From positions 434,001 through 498,000 of the forward strand of contig JBAWWY010000001.1 of assembly GCA_037144355.1 (NCBI GenBank): 64,000 nucleotides of DNA, read 5' to 3'. Each line of letters begins with the position of its first letter. Position 1 is the first letter of the stretch. Positions 1 to 8,581 of the stretch are shown piece by piece. The stretch is from JBAWWY01 sp037144355. GTDB lineage: Bacteria > Bacillota > Clostridia > Peptostreptococcales > Anaerovoracaceae. The position numbers and the translations under genes were made by a program. The notes beneath the pieces are model-generated. The model searched no databases. It worked only from the letters and a program-made list of their open reading frames with translations, and was not told the origin of the DNA.

Positions 1-35
1 GTGAAAAATGAAAGTGAGAGTAAAAAACTTTTCAT
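1..35 (-). CDS. cobS: CobS, adenosylcobinamide-GDP ribazoletransferase (first 11 codons only)
   Basis: Only the 5' end is in the window. An ATG at 35 opens a frame reading MKSFLLSLSFF that runs off the left edge. CobS proteins commonly begin with this kind of MKSFLL..FLTRIP sequence, and cobS usually follows cobU, which stops two bases upstream here. CobS joins adenosylcobinamide-GDP to alpha-ribazole in the membrane, the last assembly step of the cobalamin lower loop. The call rests on eleven residues plus context, so it is tentative. Confidence 0.6.
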   Translation of the reverse strand, partial: MKSFLLSLSFF

Positions 36-37
36 AA

Positions 38-601
38 TTACCCCTTAAGTTTCAATGGAACACCGGAAACTAAAAAATAAGACTCGTCTGAAACTTCCTG
101 AGCTTTTCTATTGAGACGTCCCAGCATATCGCGATATGATCTGGACAATGGGTTGTTTGGCACTATTCCCATTCCAATTTCATTTGTGACAATAATTAGG
201 CTCTTTTGTTTTTCCTTGCAAAGCTCAACGAGTTGCAGAAATTCAGCTTCAATCTTGTCCTCCATGTCATCCAGTTTATTAAAATCAATATTCTCAAAAT
301 CGAAGTTCGCATAATAGATATGATTATTGACCATTAAGCTCAGACAGTCAAAAAGTAAAGTATCGGCTTCCTCGAAGTCTATATTTTCTTCCAAAGAGCG
401 GAAGTTGCTGAAAATCTCCACAGTCTTCCAACTCTCGGGTCTTTGTCTTACATGCTTCTTTATTCTTTCTTCCATTTCCTTGTCAAAGGCTTCCGATGTT
501 GCAATATAAAGAACCTTTTCTGAGATTCCCTTTGCAATATTTTCAGCAAAGCCGCTTTTACCGCTTCTAGCCCCACCGGTAATATAATAAATCTTGTTCA
601 T
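38..601 (-). CDS. cobU: Adenosylcobinamide kinase / adenosylcobinamide-phosphate guanylyltransferase
   Basis: The protein (187 aa, the usual CobU length) phosphorylates adenosylcobinamide and transfers GMP to it, giving adenosylcobinamide-GDP for CobS. The Walker A loop GGARSGKS lies at residues 9-16. The later RPESWKT and VTNEIGMGIVP segments are CobU/CobP hallmarks; the former follows the HVRQ region near the histidine that accepts GMP. It lies 34 bp after the ABC ATPase gene and just before the cobS start, at the distal end of the riboswitch-controlled corrinoid run. Stop is TAA. The assignment is firm from motifs and neighbours. Confidence 0.95.
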   Translation of the reverse strand: MNKIYYITGGARSGKSGFAENIAKGISEKVLYIATSEAFDKEMEERIKKHVRQRPESWKTVEIFSNFRSLEENIDFEEADTLLFDCLSLMVNNHIYYANFDFENIDFNKLDDMEDKIEAEFLQLVELCKEKQKSLIIVTNEIGMGIVPNNPLSRSYRDMLGRLNRKAQEVSDESYFLVSGVPLKLKG

Positions 602-635
602 AACAATTCCACCATTTCTTCTTTTTCCATATTAT

Positions 636-1412
636 TCATATAGCGGGGAAATAATAAATATTCTCATCGCAGTCGTAAATTTTTCTAACTTTGATGTCAT
701 AAAGGTTTTCAATATTTATATGCGAGATTGTTTCATTTGTATCCCCATATTCAACTACGCTTCCATTTTGTATTATGACTGTCTTGTCGCTAAATTGTCT
801 AGCTAGATTGATATCGTGAAGTGGTGCAATAATAGTAATTCCTTTTTCTCGAATCAACCTCTTGCACAAGCTCAATATTTCAACCTGGTATTTCAAGTCA
901 AGGCTGGCAACAGGCTCATCCATCAAAACTACTCCAGTATCCTGGGCTAATGCTTTTGCAATCATCAGTCTTTGAAATTCTCCGCCGCTCAACTCGGTCA
1001 TATATTTATTTCTTAGATTCCATACCCCTGAATATTCCATGCATTCCCTGGCAATAAGCTTGTCATTCTTATCCTCCCATTTGAAAGTAGTCTGATATGG
1101 ATATCTACCCATGAGAACAACCTCTTCACAGGTTAAACCAAAATTGGGATTGCTGTTTTGATGAACTATTGCAATTTCCCTTGCAAGTTCCTTGTGGGAA
1201 TAATTTTTTATATCCCTGCCCTTTATGAGCACATTTCCCTTCTGCGGATTTGCCATTCGAGAAATTACCTTGAGCAATGTGGTCTTCCCACAACCGTTCG
1301 GACCAATTACTGAAACAAAAACTCCTTTGGGTATCTTCAAGTTTATATCCTCAAGTATCCATTTGTCATCATATTTAAAATTTAAGTCTTTAATTTCTAT
1401 TATATTTTCCAT
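636..1412 (-). CDS. btuD: Corrinoid ABC transporter ATP-binding protein (BtuD/FecE type)
   Basis: This 258-aa cytoplasmic ATPase powers import by the adjacent permease. Walker A is GPNGCGKTT near residue 37, the ABC signature is LSGGEFQR near 142, and Walker B VVLMDEP near 162 is followed by the H-loop (PLHD). The family includes both iron-siderophore and B12 ATPases; the corrinoid substrate is inferred from position between btuFC and cobU in a run headed by a cobalamin riboswitch. The ATG has a good AGGAG site eight bases upstream and starts eight bases after the permease stop. Confidence 0.88.
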   Translation of the reverse strand: MENIIEIKDLNFKYDDKWILEDINLKIPKGVFVSVIGPNGCGKTTLLKVISRMANPQKGNVLIKGRDIKNYSHKELAREIAIVHQNSNPNFGLTCEEVVLMGRYPYQTTFKWEDKNDKLIARECMEYSGVWNLRNKYMTELSGGEFQRLMIAKALAQDTGVVLMDEPVASLDLKYQVEILSLCKRLIREKGITIIAPLHDINLARQFSDKTVIIQNGSVVEYGDTNETISHINIENLYDIKVRKIYDCDENIYYFPAI

Positions 1413-1420
1413 TTCTTCTC

Positions 1421-2437
1421 CTACAACATGTTTTCGGGTTTTGTCCTTCTGAGTATCAATAAAAAGAAAGGTGCCCCAAATAATGAGGTTACAATTCCAA
1501 CTGGTATTTCAGCGCTGGATAGGACCGTTCTTGAAATAGTATCGCAAATTAGAAGGAAAATACCTCCCCCAAGAGCTGACAATAGTATCATTTTTTTATG
1601 ATCGACCCCAAATATCATCCTCATAAGATGTGGAACTATTATACCTACAAAACCTATAATTCCGCTGACAAACACTGAAAATGAAACTAATATTGCGGTA
1701 ATTACCATGGCGCTCTTCTTAAAGCCTTCCACATTCATTCCAATACCCGCCGCATGTTCTTCCCCAAGAACGATTGCATTGAATTCTCTTGCCTTGGAAA
1801 TAAGCAATAGGACCCCCAGGATAATAGGTAGCGTTATTAGTTTAATCTTATCCCAGCTAACCCCGTTGAAACCACCCATTGTCCACAGATAAATACTTGC
1901 AATCTTGTCATGATTGAAGACATAAAGCAGTGATATTACAGACAATAGGAATGAGCTCACAACTACTCCGGCAAGTAGTATTCCCGTATTCGACATTTTC
2001 CCCGAGATTTTGCCAAGACTCATTACCAACATTGTAGCTAAAAGAGCAAAGACGAATCCCATTATTGAAATGATACCGAATCCCAACATTCCCGAATATA
2101 CTCCGAAAACCATTCCTAGGGCAATCCCCAGGGCAGCTCCCGACGATGTTCCAAGAATGAAAGGATCTGCCATGGGATTCCGAAATAACGCCTGCATGGC
2201 AGCTCCCGAAGCTGCTAGCGCCATTCCCACCACAGATGCCGCAATTATTCTTGGCAATCTGACATCCATGATTATTGTCCTAAAAGGGCTGGATTGTTGA
2301 CCTCCCATTATAATTCCAATGATTTCATTGATGGAAACCTTGGCTGTTCCCATTGATAAGGAAACAACAACGCAGACAATCCAGATAATTATCAACCCTA
2401 TGACAATATATATAGTTTTTCCTGTAATTTTTCTCAC
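1421..2437 (-). CDS. btuC: Corrinoid ABC transporter permease (BtuC/FecCD family)
   Basis: A 338-aa integral membrane permease of the FecCD family. The N-terminal segment, the LPRIIAASVVGMALAASGA stretch around residue 60, and the G-FVGIIVPHLMR motif around residue 265 are family hallmarks; about ten membrane spans can be read from the hydrophobic runs. It translocates the corrinoid delivered by the lipoprotein encoded just upstream. The start is GTG, overlapping the btuF stop by four bases (GTGA), which implies translational coupling. The stop codon is TAG, relevant to the amber codon discussed at mttB. Substrate is inferred from operon context. Confidence 0.9.
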   Translation of the reverse strand: MRKITGKTIYIVIGLIIIWIVCVVVSLSMGTAKVSINEIIGIIMGGQQSSPFRTIIMDVRLPRIIAASVVGMALAASGAAMQALFRNPMADPFILGTSSGAALGIALGMVFGVYSGMLGFGIISIMGFVFALLATMLVMSLGKISGKMSNTGILLAGVVVSSFLLSVISLLYVFNHDKIASIYLWTMGGFNGVSWDKIKLITLPIILGVLLLISKAREFNAIVLGEEHAAGIGMNVEGFKKSAMVITAILVSFSVFVSGIIGFVGIIVPHLMRMIFGVDHKKMILLSALGGGIFLLICDTISRTVLSSAEIPVGIVTSLFGAPFFLLILRRTKPENML

Positions 2438-3288
2438 TTCAAAAGTTTCCTTAAAATATCCACGCCTTCCATTATTGCTCTTGGAGATGGCCTGCTGAAA
2501 ATATTGTCATCTATTGCTATAAGCTTGTTTTCCTTTACAGCTTTTATATTCTTGTATTGCGCGTTGGCTTTTATTTTAGATAAATTCAATTCTGATCCAA
2601 TTATGAATTCTGGATCTGCTGTAATTAGAAGCTCCGGTGAAAACATCCACCCTGTCGCATTTTTTGCAACATTGTCAAACCCAGCAATTCCAATAATGTC
2701 ATTTATAAATGTATCCCCTGTTGCGGCAAATTCCCCATATTCTCCAGTATCAATAACATAGTATACTTTCTTTGCAACTACGCCTTGGTTTTTAGCTTGT
2801 TCCCCGATGACAAAATCCTTTAGGTCTGAAACCAGCTTGCTTGCGGCTTCGTCACTACCACTCAGTTTGCCAAGATATGCAATCTTGTCATAAATTCCTT
2901 CAATGCTGGTAGGAGGAAGATTTGCATCCACTCTCAACCCAAGTTGAGTCAAACCGTCCAGAGTCTTTTGGTCTGTCAATCCTTGTTCTGTGATTATCAC
3001 ATCAGGGTTTAGCGCAACGATTTTTTCTGTATTTGGCAGAAGGCATTCCCCAACAGATTGTAGTGATAAGGCTGCTTCTGGGTAATCGCAATAATTGCTA
3101 CGCCCAACGACTTTGTCCTGAGCGCCAATTGCAAAAAGAATTTCCATATCTGCGGGAGACAAGACAACAATCCTGCCAGCGGCATCCGATTTAGTAGTGC
3201 TTTGATTGTTTGCTCCACAAGCTGTAAAAGAAATTATTGATAATACTATCAACCCAAGTGCAAGTGCTATTTTACCTAAATTTTTCAT
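2434..3288 (-). CDS. btuF: Corrinoid-binding lipoprotein of the ABC importer (BtuF type)
   Basis: A 284-aa periplasmic-binding-type lipoprotein. It has a basic start, a hydrophobic stretch and a lipobox (SFTAC) with the lipidated cysteine near residue 24, so it is tethered outside the membrane. The body shows the helical-backbone metal/corrinoid binding fold pattern: RIVVLSPADMEILFAIGA, VGRSNYCDYP and NPDVIITEQ. It captures corrinoid and delivers it to the permease encoded next. The start ATG overlaps the cobT stop (TAATG). A haem or siderophore substrate is possible for this family, but the riboswitch and cob neighbours favour B12. Confidence 0.88.
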   Translation of the reverse strand: MKNLGKIALALGLIVLSIISFTACGANNQSTTKSDAAGRIVVLSPADMEILFAIGAQDKVVGRSNYCDYPEAALSLQSVGECLLPNTEKIVALNPDVIITEQGLTDQKTLDGLTQLGLRVDANLPPTSIEGIYDKIAYLGKLSGSDEAASKLVSDLKDFVIGEQAKNQGVVAKKVYYVIDTGEYGEFAATGDTFINDIIGIAGFDNVAKNATGWMFSPELLITADPEFIIGSELNLSKIKANAQYKNIKAVKENKLIAIDDNIFSRPSPRAIMEGVDILRKLLK

Positions 3289-4382
3289 TATTTTCCCTTT
3301 CTATTGTCAACTAAATATTTTGTATCGATGGCTACTTCTTCAAAAGTAGCCATATTGTTCATTACTGCGCAGGCAAGGTCAATAATCCCAAATGCAAGAG
3401 GACATCCTGTTCCCTCGCCCAACCTCATATTCATATCAAGCATGGGTGAAATTCCTATTTCTCTTTCCGCAACAATAAATGCCGGTTCTTTGGAAATGTG
3501 TGATGCAAATATGTAATCCTTGATATTTTCATTCATTCTATAGGCGCACAAGGCGGCAGCTATGGATATCACGCCATCCACAACGATGGGAATCTTATAA
3601 TGAGCCGCGCCAATAAAACAACCAACGAGACCGCAGATATCTAACCCCCCTACCTTGTATAAGACGTCAATAGGGTTTTTACTGTCTGGTTTGTTCAATG
3701 CAAGAGCGGCTTCAAGAATTCTTTTCTTTTTTTCAAAATCAAGCATTGAGAGGCCTCCGCCTCTCCCTACTGTTTCTTCAATGGATGATCCAGTAAGAGC
3801 CATTATTACAGCGCTGCTTGAGCTGGTGTTGCCAATGCCCATTTCACCTGTTCCAATGAGCTGACAGCCTTCCATGTATAAATCTCCAATTATGGAAATA
3901 CCAATGTTGATTGCTTCTTCAGCTTCTTCAATTCTCATTGCTGGTCCTTTGGCGAAATTGTCGGTGCCCCATCTTACTTTTGCATTGACTATCTTTTCGT
4001 TGTCATAATCGCCATCTATTCCAATATCGACAATTTTCAGTTCGCTGCCTGCTGCTTTGGAAAGAACACCTATGCCGCAAACTCCTTTTGTCATATTAAT
4101 AGTCTGAAGCAGGGTAATTTCCTTTGGAGATGATGAAACACCTTCTTCGTAAATTCCATTATCAGCTGACATTATCACAATACATTTTCTAACGAGGGAA
4201 TTCTTAACTTTTCCAGTTATTCCAGCAATTTTTATTGAAATATCCTCCAGCTTTCCAAGACTACCAAGTGGTTTTACCAATTGGTCCATCCGGATTTTTG
4301 CAGCAGCAATCGCTTCGCTGTCTGCTAGTGTAATGTTTATTAGAATTTCCTTGTAATCTACTTTTGTCCTATTGTATTTCAT
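3288..4382 (-). CDS. cobT: Nicotinate-nucleotide-dimethylbenzimidazole phosphoribosyltransferase
   Basis: CobT makes alpha-ribazole phosphate, the lower-ligand nucleotide of cobalamin. The 364-aa product has typical CobT landmarks: the KPLGSLGKLE motif near residue 35, VIMSADNGIYEEGVS, GEMGIGNTSSS and a C-terminal LGEGTGCPLAF segment containing the family's catalytic glutamate region. I place the start at the ATG at 4382 because an AGGAG site sits seven bases upstream; a TTG two codons earlier is too close to it. First gene of the riboswitch-controlled run cobT-btuFCD-cobU-cobS, so the cell imports incomplete corrinoids and finishes the lower loop. Confidence 0.95.
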   Translation of the reverse strand: MKYNRTKVDYKEILINITLADSEAIAAAKIRMDQLVKPLGSLGKLEDISIKIAGITGKVKNSLVRKCIVIMSADNGIYEEGVSSSPKEITLLQTINMTKGVCGIGVLSKAAGSELKIVDIGIDGDYDNEKIVNAKVRWGTDNFAKGPAMRIEEAEEAINIGISIIGDLYMEGCQLIGTGEMGIGNTSSSSAVIMALTGSSIEETVGRGGGLSMLDFEKKKRILEAALALNKPDSKNPIDVLYKVGGLDICGLVGCFIGAAHYKIPIVVDGVISIAAALCAYRMNENIKDYIFASHISKEPAFIVAEREIGISPMLDMNMRLGEGTGCPLAFGIIDLACAVMNNMATFEEVAIDTKYLVDNRKGK

Positions 4383-4469
4383 GGTCAAGCTCCTTGATTA
4401 TTTGCAAAAAAAATTCTTCACATAGGAAGAAAAAATATACAAAAATGAAAAATCCATTTTCAATATTTC

Positions 4470-4645
4470 TTCAATTCCTCTTGGCCGGAGTAATTTGAAG
4501 ATCATCCGCTCAGGTCTTCTGGCTCTGTATTCATCCTCCGATTACCTTCCCGCGAAAAGCAGTGGTTGTTAATCTTCGTCATACATTACAGCTGCGACAA
4601 CAGCAAAGGTTTTTAACCTTTTTCCCTTGTTCGGATTATATTACT
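4470..4645 (-). ncRNA. Cobalamin riboswitch
   Basis: The 346-bp stretch between cobT and the next gene contains a B12-sensing leader on the minus strand. The B12 box AGCCAGAAGACCTG reads at 4524-4511, closely matching the AGYCAGGAGACCTGCC consensus. Upstream in the RNA are a conserved ACCACTG segment near 4570-4564 and paired elements such as GGTTAAAAACC near 4618-4608. It lies directly downstream of a good promoter and directly upstream of cobT, so it should switch the corrinoid uptake and assembly genes off when cobalamin is plentiful. Boundaries are approximate. Confidence 0.9.
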
Positions 4646-4651
4646 AACTTG

Positions 4652-4679
4652 ATTATATCTTTATTGAACAAAATGTAAA
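4652..4679 (-). promoter_or_regulatory. Sigma-A-type promoter for the cobT operon
   Basis: Minus strand -35 TTTACA at 4679-4674 and -10 TATAAT at 4657-4652, spaced by 16 bases. Transcription would start about ten bases before the riboswitch. Confidence 0.7.
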
Positions 4680-4728
4680 GACTTGATCTGGATTTATTTC
4701 GTAATAATTGATAAGCACTTGTGATATA

Positions 4729-6318
4729 TTATTTTATGGGCGCGAATTTTTTTGCTATTGCTTCGGCTACCTTGATGCCGTCTACAGCTGCGGATACAAT
4801 CCCTCCAGCGTAGCCTGCGCCTTCTCCAGCAGGAAAAAAGCAAGAGATGTTGCTTTGGAAATTCTCATCCCTTAGTATCCTAACTGGTGACGAGCTTCTT
4901 GTTTCCACCCCAGTCATGACTGCGTCTCCATAAGCAAAACCAGGCATTTTTTTAGCCAACTCCGGTAGCGCTTCAAATAAACAGTCTGCAGCGAATTTTG
5001 GCAGGCATTTTCTTAGGTCCGTGAATATTACTCCTGGCATATAGGATGGCTTCACCGAGCCTTCCCTGGTTGATTCTCTTTTTTTTAAAAAATCCGAAAC
5101 CAATTGTGCGGGTGCGTGGTAATTTTCTCCACCAGTTTCAAAAGCCAGTTTCTCCCACTTTCTCTGGAATTCCACTCCGGCCAAAGGATGGCTGGATTCA
5201 AAGTCTTCTTTCAATACATCCACCAGCAAGGCGCTATTTGCGTTTTCACTTCCCCTATTGCTGAAACTCATACCATTTGTAACCAATGCTCCAGGTTCAG
5301 AAGCTGCTGCTATTACATATCCACCAGGGCACATGCAGAAGCTATAGACCCCCCTCCCATTTTCGCAGTGATGCGAGATTTTATATTCTGCGGCACCAAG
5401 TTTTTTGTTCTTTGCAAATTCACCATATTGAGTATTGTTGATGAATTGCTGTGGATGTTCAATGCGCACACCAATGGAGAAAGGCTTTTGCTCCATACCC
5501 ATTCCTATCTCATCCAGTAGATAAAATGTATCTCTAGCACTATGTCCTATGGCTAATATAATAACATCCGATTCTAGCTGGGATTTATTCCCTTTGTGTT
5601 CTATAACTAAATTTTCATGCTCAAAGCCAACAAACTGGGTTTCGAATCTTACATCTCCTCCGAGATCTATAATCCTTTTCCGCAGGTTTGTCACTACCTC
5701 CCTCAAGACATCGGTTCCGATATGAGGCTTCTGCTCGTAAAGTATATTCTCCCCTGCCCCAGCATCAACCAGACCTTGCAAAACTTTTTCCACTCTCTTG
5801 TCTTTTATTCTTGTTGTAAGTTTTCCATCGGAAAATGCACCAGCTCCACCTTCTCCAAATTGAACATTTGACTTTGGATTGAGTTTGCCTTCCTTCCAGA
5901 AGTCTGCAACATCCTTAGCTCTTTCAGAAATCTCTTTCCCACGTTCTATTACAATTGGTTTATATCCCATTTCAGCAAGAATCAAAGCACAAAATATGCC
6001 ACATGGGCCGAAACCAACAACGATAGGTCTTCCTCGTAGTCTTTCTGTTCCACTTGCAACAAATTTCGAATCAATTTTCTTAACTACATCTATTTTGAGT
6101 TTCTTCTTTTTTTCTAAAACTGCTTTCTCGTTTTTTGTTGTGAAGTCAACGCTATATATGAAATAAATATTGTTCTTATCCCTTGCATCAATGGATTCCT
6201 TGACTATCTTATAAGAATCTATCTTGAGTTCTTTCATGTTGATCATGTTCATTATCTTTTGTGGTATCTGTGATTTGTCTTGTTCCAGTTGAAGTTTAAC
6301 TTCATGTATTCTTAGCAA
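4729..6318 (-). CDS. FAD-dependent dehydrogenase of the COG2509 type
   Basis: A 529-aa flavoprotein of a family common in Firmicutes whose substrate is unknown. It has an N-terminal alpha/beta region of about 95 residues, then a Rossmann FAD site (VVGFGPCGIFCALILAEMG near residue 101, followed by an ERG acidic end). The GEGGAGAFSDGKLTTR segment and a C-terminal FPAGEGAGYAGGIVSAAVDG loop are typical of this family. The start is TTG at 6318, supported by GGAGG nine bases upstream; it overlaps the end of the preceding gene by seven bases, so the two flavoprotein genes are translationally coupled. Confidence 0.85.
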   Translation of the reverse strand: MLRIHEVKLQLEQDKSQIPQKIMNMINMKELKIDSYKIVKESIDARDKNNIYFIYSVDFTTKNEKAVLEKKKKLKIDVVKKIDSKFVASGTERLRGRPIVVGFGPCGIFCALILAEMGYKPIVIERGKEISERAKDVADFWKEGKLNPKSNVQFGEGGAGAFSDGKLTTRIKDKRVEKVLQGLVDAGAGENILYEQKPHIGTDVLREVVTNLRKRIIDLGGDVRFETQFVGFEHENLVIEHKGNKSQLESDVIILAIGHSARDTFYLLDEIGMGMEQKPFSIGVRIEHPQQFINNTQYGEFAKNKKLGAAEYKISHHCENGRGVYSFCMCPGGYVIAAASEPGALVTNGMSFSNRGSENANSALLVDVLKEDFESSHPLAGVEFQRKWEKLAFETGGENYHAPAQLVSDFLKKRESTREGSVKPSYMPGVIFTDLRKCLPKFAADCLFEALPELAKKMPGFAYGDAVMTGVETRSSSPVRILRDENFQSNISCFFPAGEGAGYAGGIVSAAVDGIKVAEAIAKKFAPIK

Positions 6319-7532
6319 TTCGAGTTACCTCCACAGGAAGCACCTGCAATATAGCCTGATGTCCAAGCCCACTGAAGATTATATCCTCCGCATTTAGCAT
6401 CCATGTCAAGAACTTCTCCCGTAAAATAAAGTCCGGGCAAAAGTTTAGATTCCATAGTCTGTTGGGAAACCTGGCTTAAATCAATTCCACCAACGGTAGT
6501 CTGGGCATCATTGAAATCTCCAATTTTTTTGACTTGCAAAGTCCAATTCTTGAGCTTTTGAATAATTGATTTGATTATTTCCGAATCAAGGTCCTTACAG
6601 TTTTTTATTCTTTTTTCTACTCCAATCTCGGATAATAGAACTGGTATAATCTTGGAGTTTATCATTCCGTTTAGGATCATTCCAATGGGCCTGTCCCCCA
6701 TCGTGCCTTTTCTTTGCATAAGAATTGAGATCAATTCTTCTTCACGAAATTCGGGGAAAAAATCAATTGCAGCAATGGTTGGGCTATCCCCTGCAAATCT
6801 ACTTATATTGAAAACACAAATTCCTGAAATTCCATTTTCTGTAAATTGTATTTCTCCCGTATCTGAATAGACATGGCTTTTGTTCGAACTTTTTATTGAT
6901 ACTTTTCCCTTTGCCCTGACGCCCTTCAATTTTACAAAATATGATTCCTGACATATGAGCTTCACAAGGGCAGGTCTTGGATTGTTAATCTTATGTCCGA
7001 ATTGTTCAGCAAATTTATAACCATCGCCAGTGGACCCATAAACCGGCCCGGCTTTCCCCCCGGTTGCCAAGATAAGCCTGTCACCAGTTATTTCTTTTCC
7101 ATTTTCAGTCTGTAAAATAAATTTACCGGCTTTGAAACTCGTTTTATTAACTTTAGTTGAAAGCAATACATTTATTCCAAGACTTTCTATCTCATAACGT
7201 AGAGCTTCCAAAACAGACGCTCCCTGGGCCGAGAAAGGATAAACCCGACCTTCTCCCTCTTCTCTTTCAAGAATTCCCAACTCTCTAAAGAACTTCAAAG
7301 TTTCCTTTACCCCAAATCTATCAAAACTGCTTTTAGCAAATTGTTCCTTGCCGAAATAATCATTTGGAGTGCAAAATAAATTGGTAAAATTGCATCTTCC
7401 ATTTCCTGTTGCAAGAAGCTTCTTTCCAAGCATGTCATTCTTCTCAATCAAAGTTACCTGGTTCCCATTTCTAGCCGCAATGATAGCCGCCATCATTCCT
7501 GATGCTCCGCCTCCAATAATTATAATTTCCAT
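6312..7532 (-). CDS. NAD(P)/FAD-dependent oxidoreductase, HI0933/YhiN (BaiN-like) family
   Basis: A 406-aa flavoprotein. The FAD-binding Rossmann motif IIGGGASGMMAA is at residues 4-15, followed by LIEKNDMLGKKLLATGNGRCNFTN-like family features (residues about 33-52) and a C-terminal TGEVLDMDAKCGGYNLQWAW segment that contacts FAD. Members have been linked to reduction of unsaturated substrates (BaiN in bile acid metabolism), but function in most bacteria is unproven. Coupled with the downstream COG2509 flavoprotein, suggesting a shared redox task. Family is clear; role is not. Confidence 0.85.
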   Translation of the reverse strand: MEIIIIGGGASGMMAAIIAARNGNQVTLIEKNDMLGKKLLATGNGRCNFTNLFCTPNDYFGKEQFAKSSFDRFGVKETLKFFRELGILEREEGEGRVYPFSAQGASVLEALRYEIESLGINVLLSTKVNKTSFKAGKFILQTENGKEITGDRLILATGGKAGPVYGSTGDGYKFAEQFGHKINNPRPALVKLICQESYFVKLKGVRAKGKVSIKSSNKSHVYSDTGEIQFTENGISGICVFNISRFAGDSPTIAAIDFFPEFREEELISILMQRKGTMGDRPIGMILNGMINSKIIPVLLSEIGVEKRIKNCKDLDSEIIKSIIQKLKNWTLQVKKIGDFNDAQTTVGGIDLSQVSQQTMESKLLPGLYFTGEVLDMDAKCGGYNLQWAWTSGYIAGASCGGNSNC

Positions 7533-7619
7533 TTATAACCTCGTTCTTTTATATTTTTGTTTCATTTTATCATAAATGTCTTTATATTTACAAAATTAAC
7601 TTTTTAAAAATTATTTGTT

Positions 7620-7648
7620 TTGATAAAATGCCGCCCACTATATATAAT
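7620..7648 (+). promoter_or_regulatory. Sigma-A-type promoter for the metallophosphoesterase gene
   Basis: Near-consensus -35 TTGATA (7620-7625) and -10 TATAAT (7643-7648) with a 17-base spacer, 48 bases before the plus-strand gene start. It lies in the divergent gap between the two flanking genes. Confidence 0.8.
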
Positions 7649-7695
7649 CTTAGTAATCGATAACTTAAAGTCTAAAAATAAAGGATAGGAAATAT

Positions 7696-8562
7696 ATGAA
7701 ACCGACTAAAAATAAATTTTTGCACCGCTTTTTCAATACTATCGCCTGGGTATGCATTGTCTTGGTAATTCTGGTGGCTTTCACACTTTTATACGCAAGG
7801 TACATAGCTCCATATGACTTTTCCGTTACAAACACTAATATCACATCAACAAATATAAGCGATGTAGCTAAGGGTATCCGCATACTTCAATTCAGCGACA
7901 CGCATTTAAGTGTTTATTATAATCTTGAAGAATTTGGCAGAGTCGTAGCTGCGATAAAGAAAGAAAAACCCGACATAGTTGTTTTCTCTGGGGATTTAAT
8001 AGACTCCCTCCACGATTACACTGAAAATATCGACCAACTAACTGCTCTTCTTGGAACTATTGAAGCTCCCTATGGGAAATTCTGTGTCTTCGGTAATCAT
8101 GATTATGGCGGTGGAGCTGAACGCGTTTATCCCAAAATAATGGAAAATGCAGGCTTCACGCTGCTTAAAAATAACAATGTGGAGATTCCCAACTTGAAGA
8201 TCAATATTGTTGGCATCGATGATGTCCTTATTGGTTATGGAGATGTTTCATCGGCAAGGAAGACAATCAAGGGAGATTTCAATATTGTGATAGCACATGA
8301 GCCTGATATAGCTGACATGGTTTCTACCTACGATGTAGATTTGATGTTGTCATCCCACACCCATGGCAGACAGATAAATATAAGCTTCCTTGATAATTTT
8401 ATTTTACCACCATATGGAAAACACTATATCGAGGGGCTTTATGCTTTTCCCGAAAAATCCAATATGAAACTTTATGTGACACGGGGAATTGGAACAACTC
8501 AAATACCAATGAGATTCAATTCCAAACCTGAAATTTCAATTTTTAAATTGGAGAAAATTTAG
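7696..8562 (+). CDS. Membrane-anchored metallophosphoesterase (YkuE/YaeI type)
   Basis: A 288-aa protein with one N-terminal membrane span (residues about 13-35) and a calcineurin-like phosphoesterase domain. The metal-binding motifs appear in order: FSDTH near residue 72, SGDLIDS near 99, GNHDYG near 135, IAHEPD near 200 and SSHTHGRQ near 220. Relatives act as phosphodiesterases or phospholipid-related hydrolases at the outer face of the membrane; the substrate here is unknown. Single gene with its own consensus promoter, converging on the GDT1-like gene with only 19 bases between them and no visible terminator. Confidence 0.88.
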   Translation: MKPTKNKFLHRFFNTIAWVCIVLVILVAFTLLYARYIAPYDFSVTNTNITSTNISDVAKGIRILQFSDTHLSVYYNLEEFGRVVAAIKKEKPDIVVFSGDLIDSLHDYTENIDQLTALLGTIEAPYGKFCVFGNHDYGGGAERVYPKIMENAGFTLLKNNNVEIPNLKINIVGIDDVLIGYGDVSSARKTIKGDFNIVIAHEPDIADMVSTYDVDLMLSSHTHGRQINISFLDNFILPPYGKHYIEGLYAFPEKSNMKLYVTRGIGTTQIPMRFNSKPEISIFKLEKI

Positions 8563-8581
8563 CAAGGTTAAATCGGTTTTC

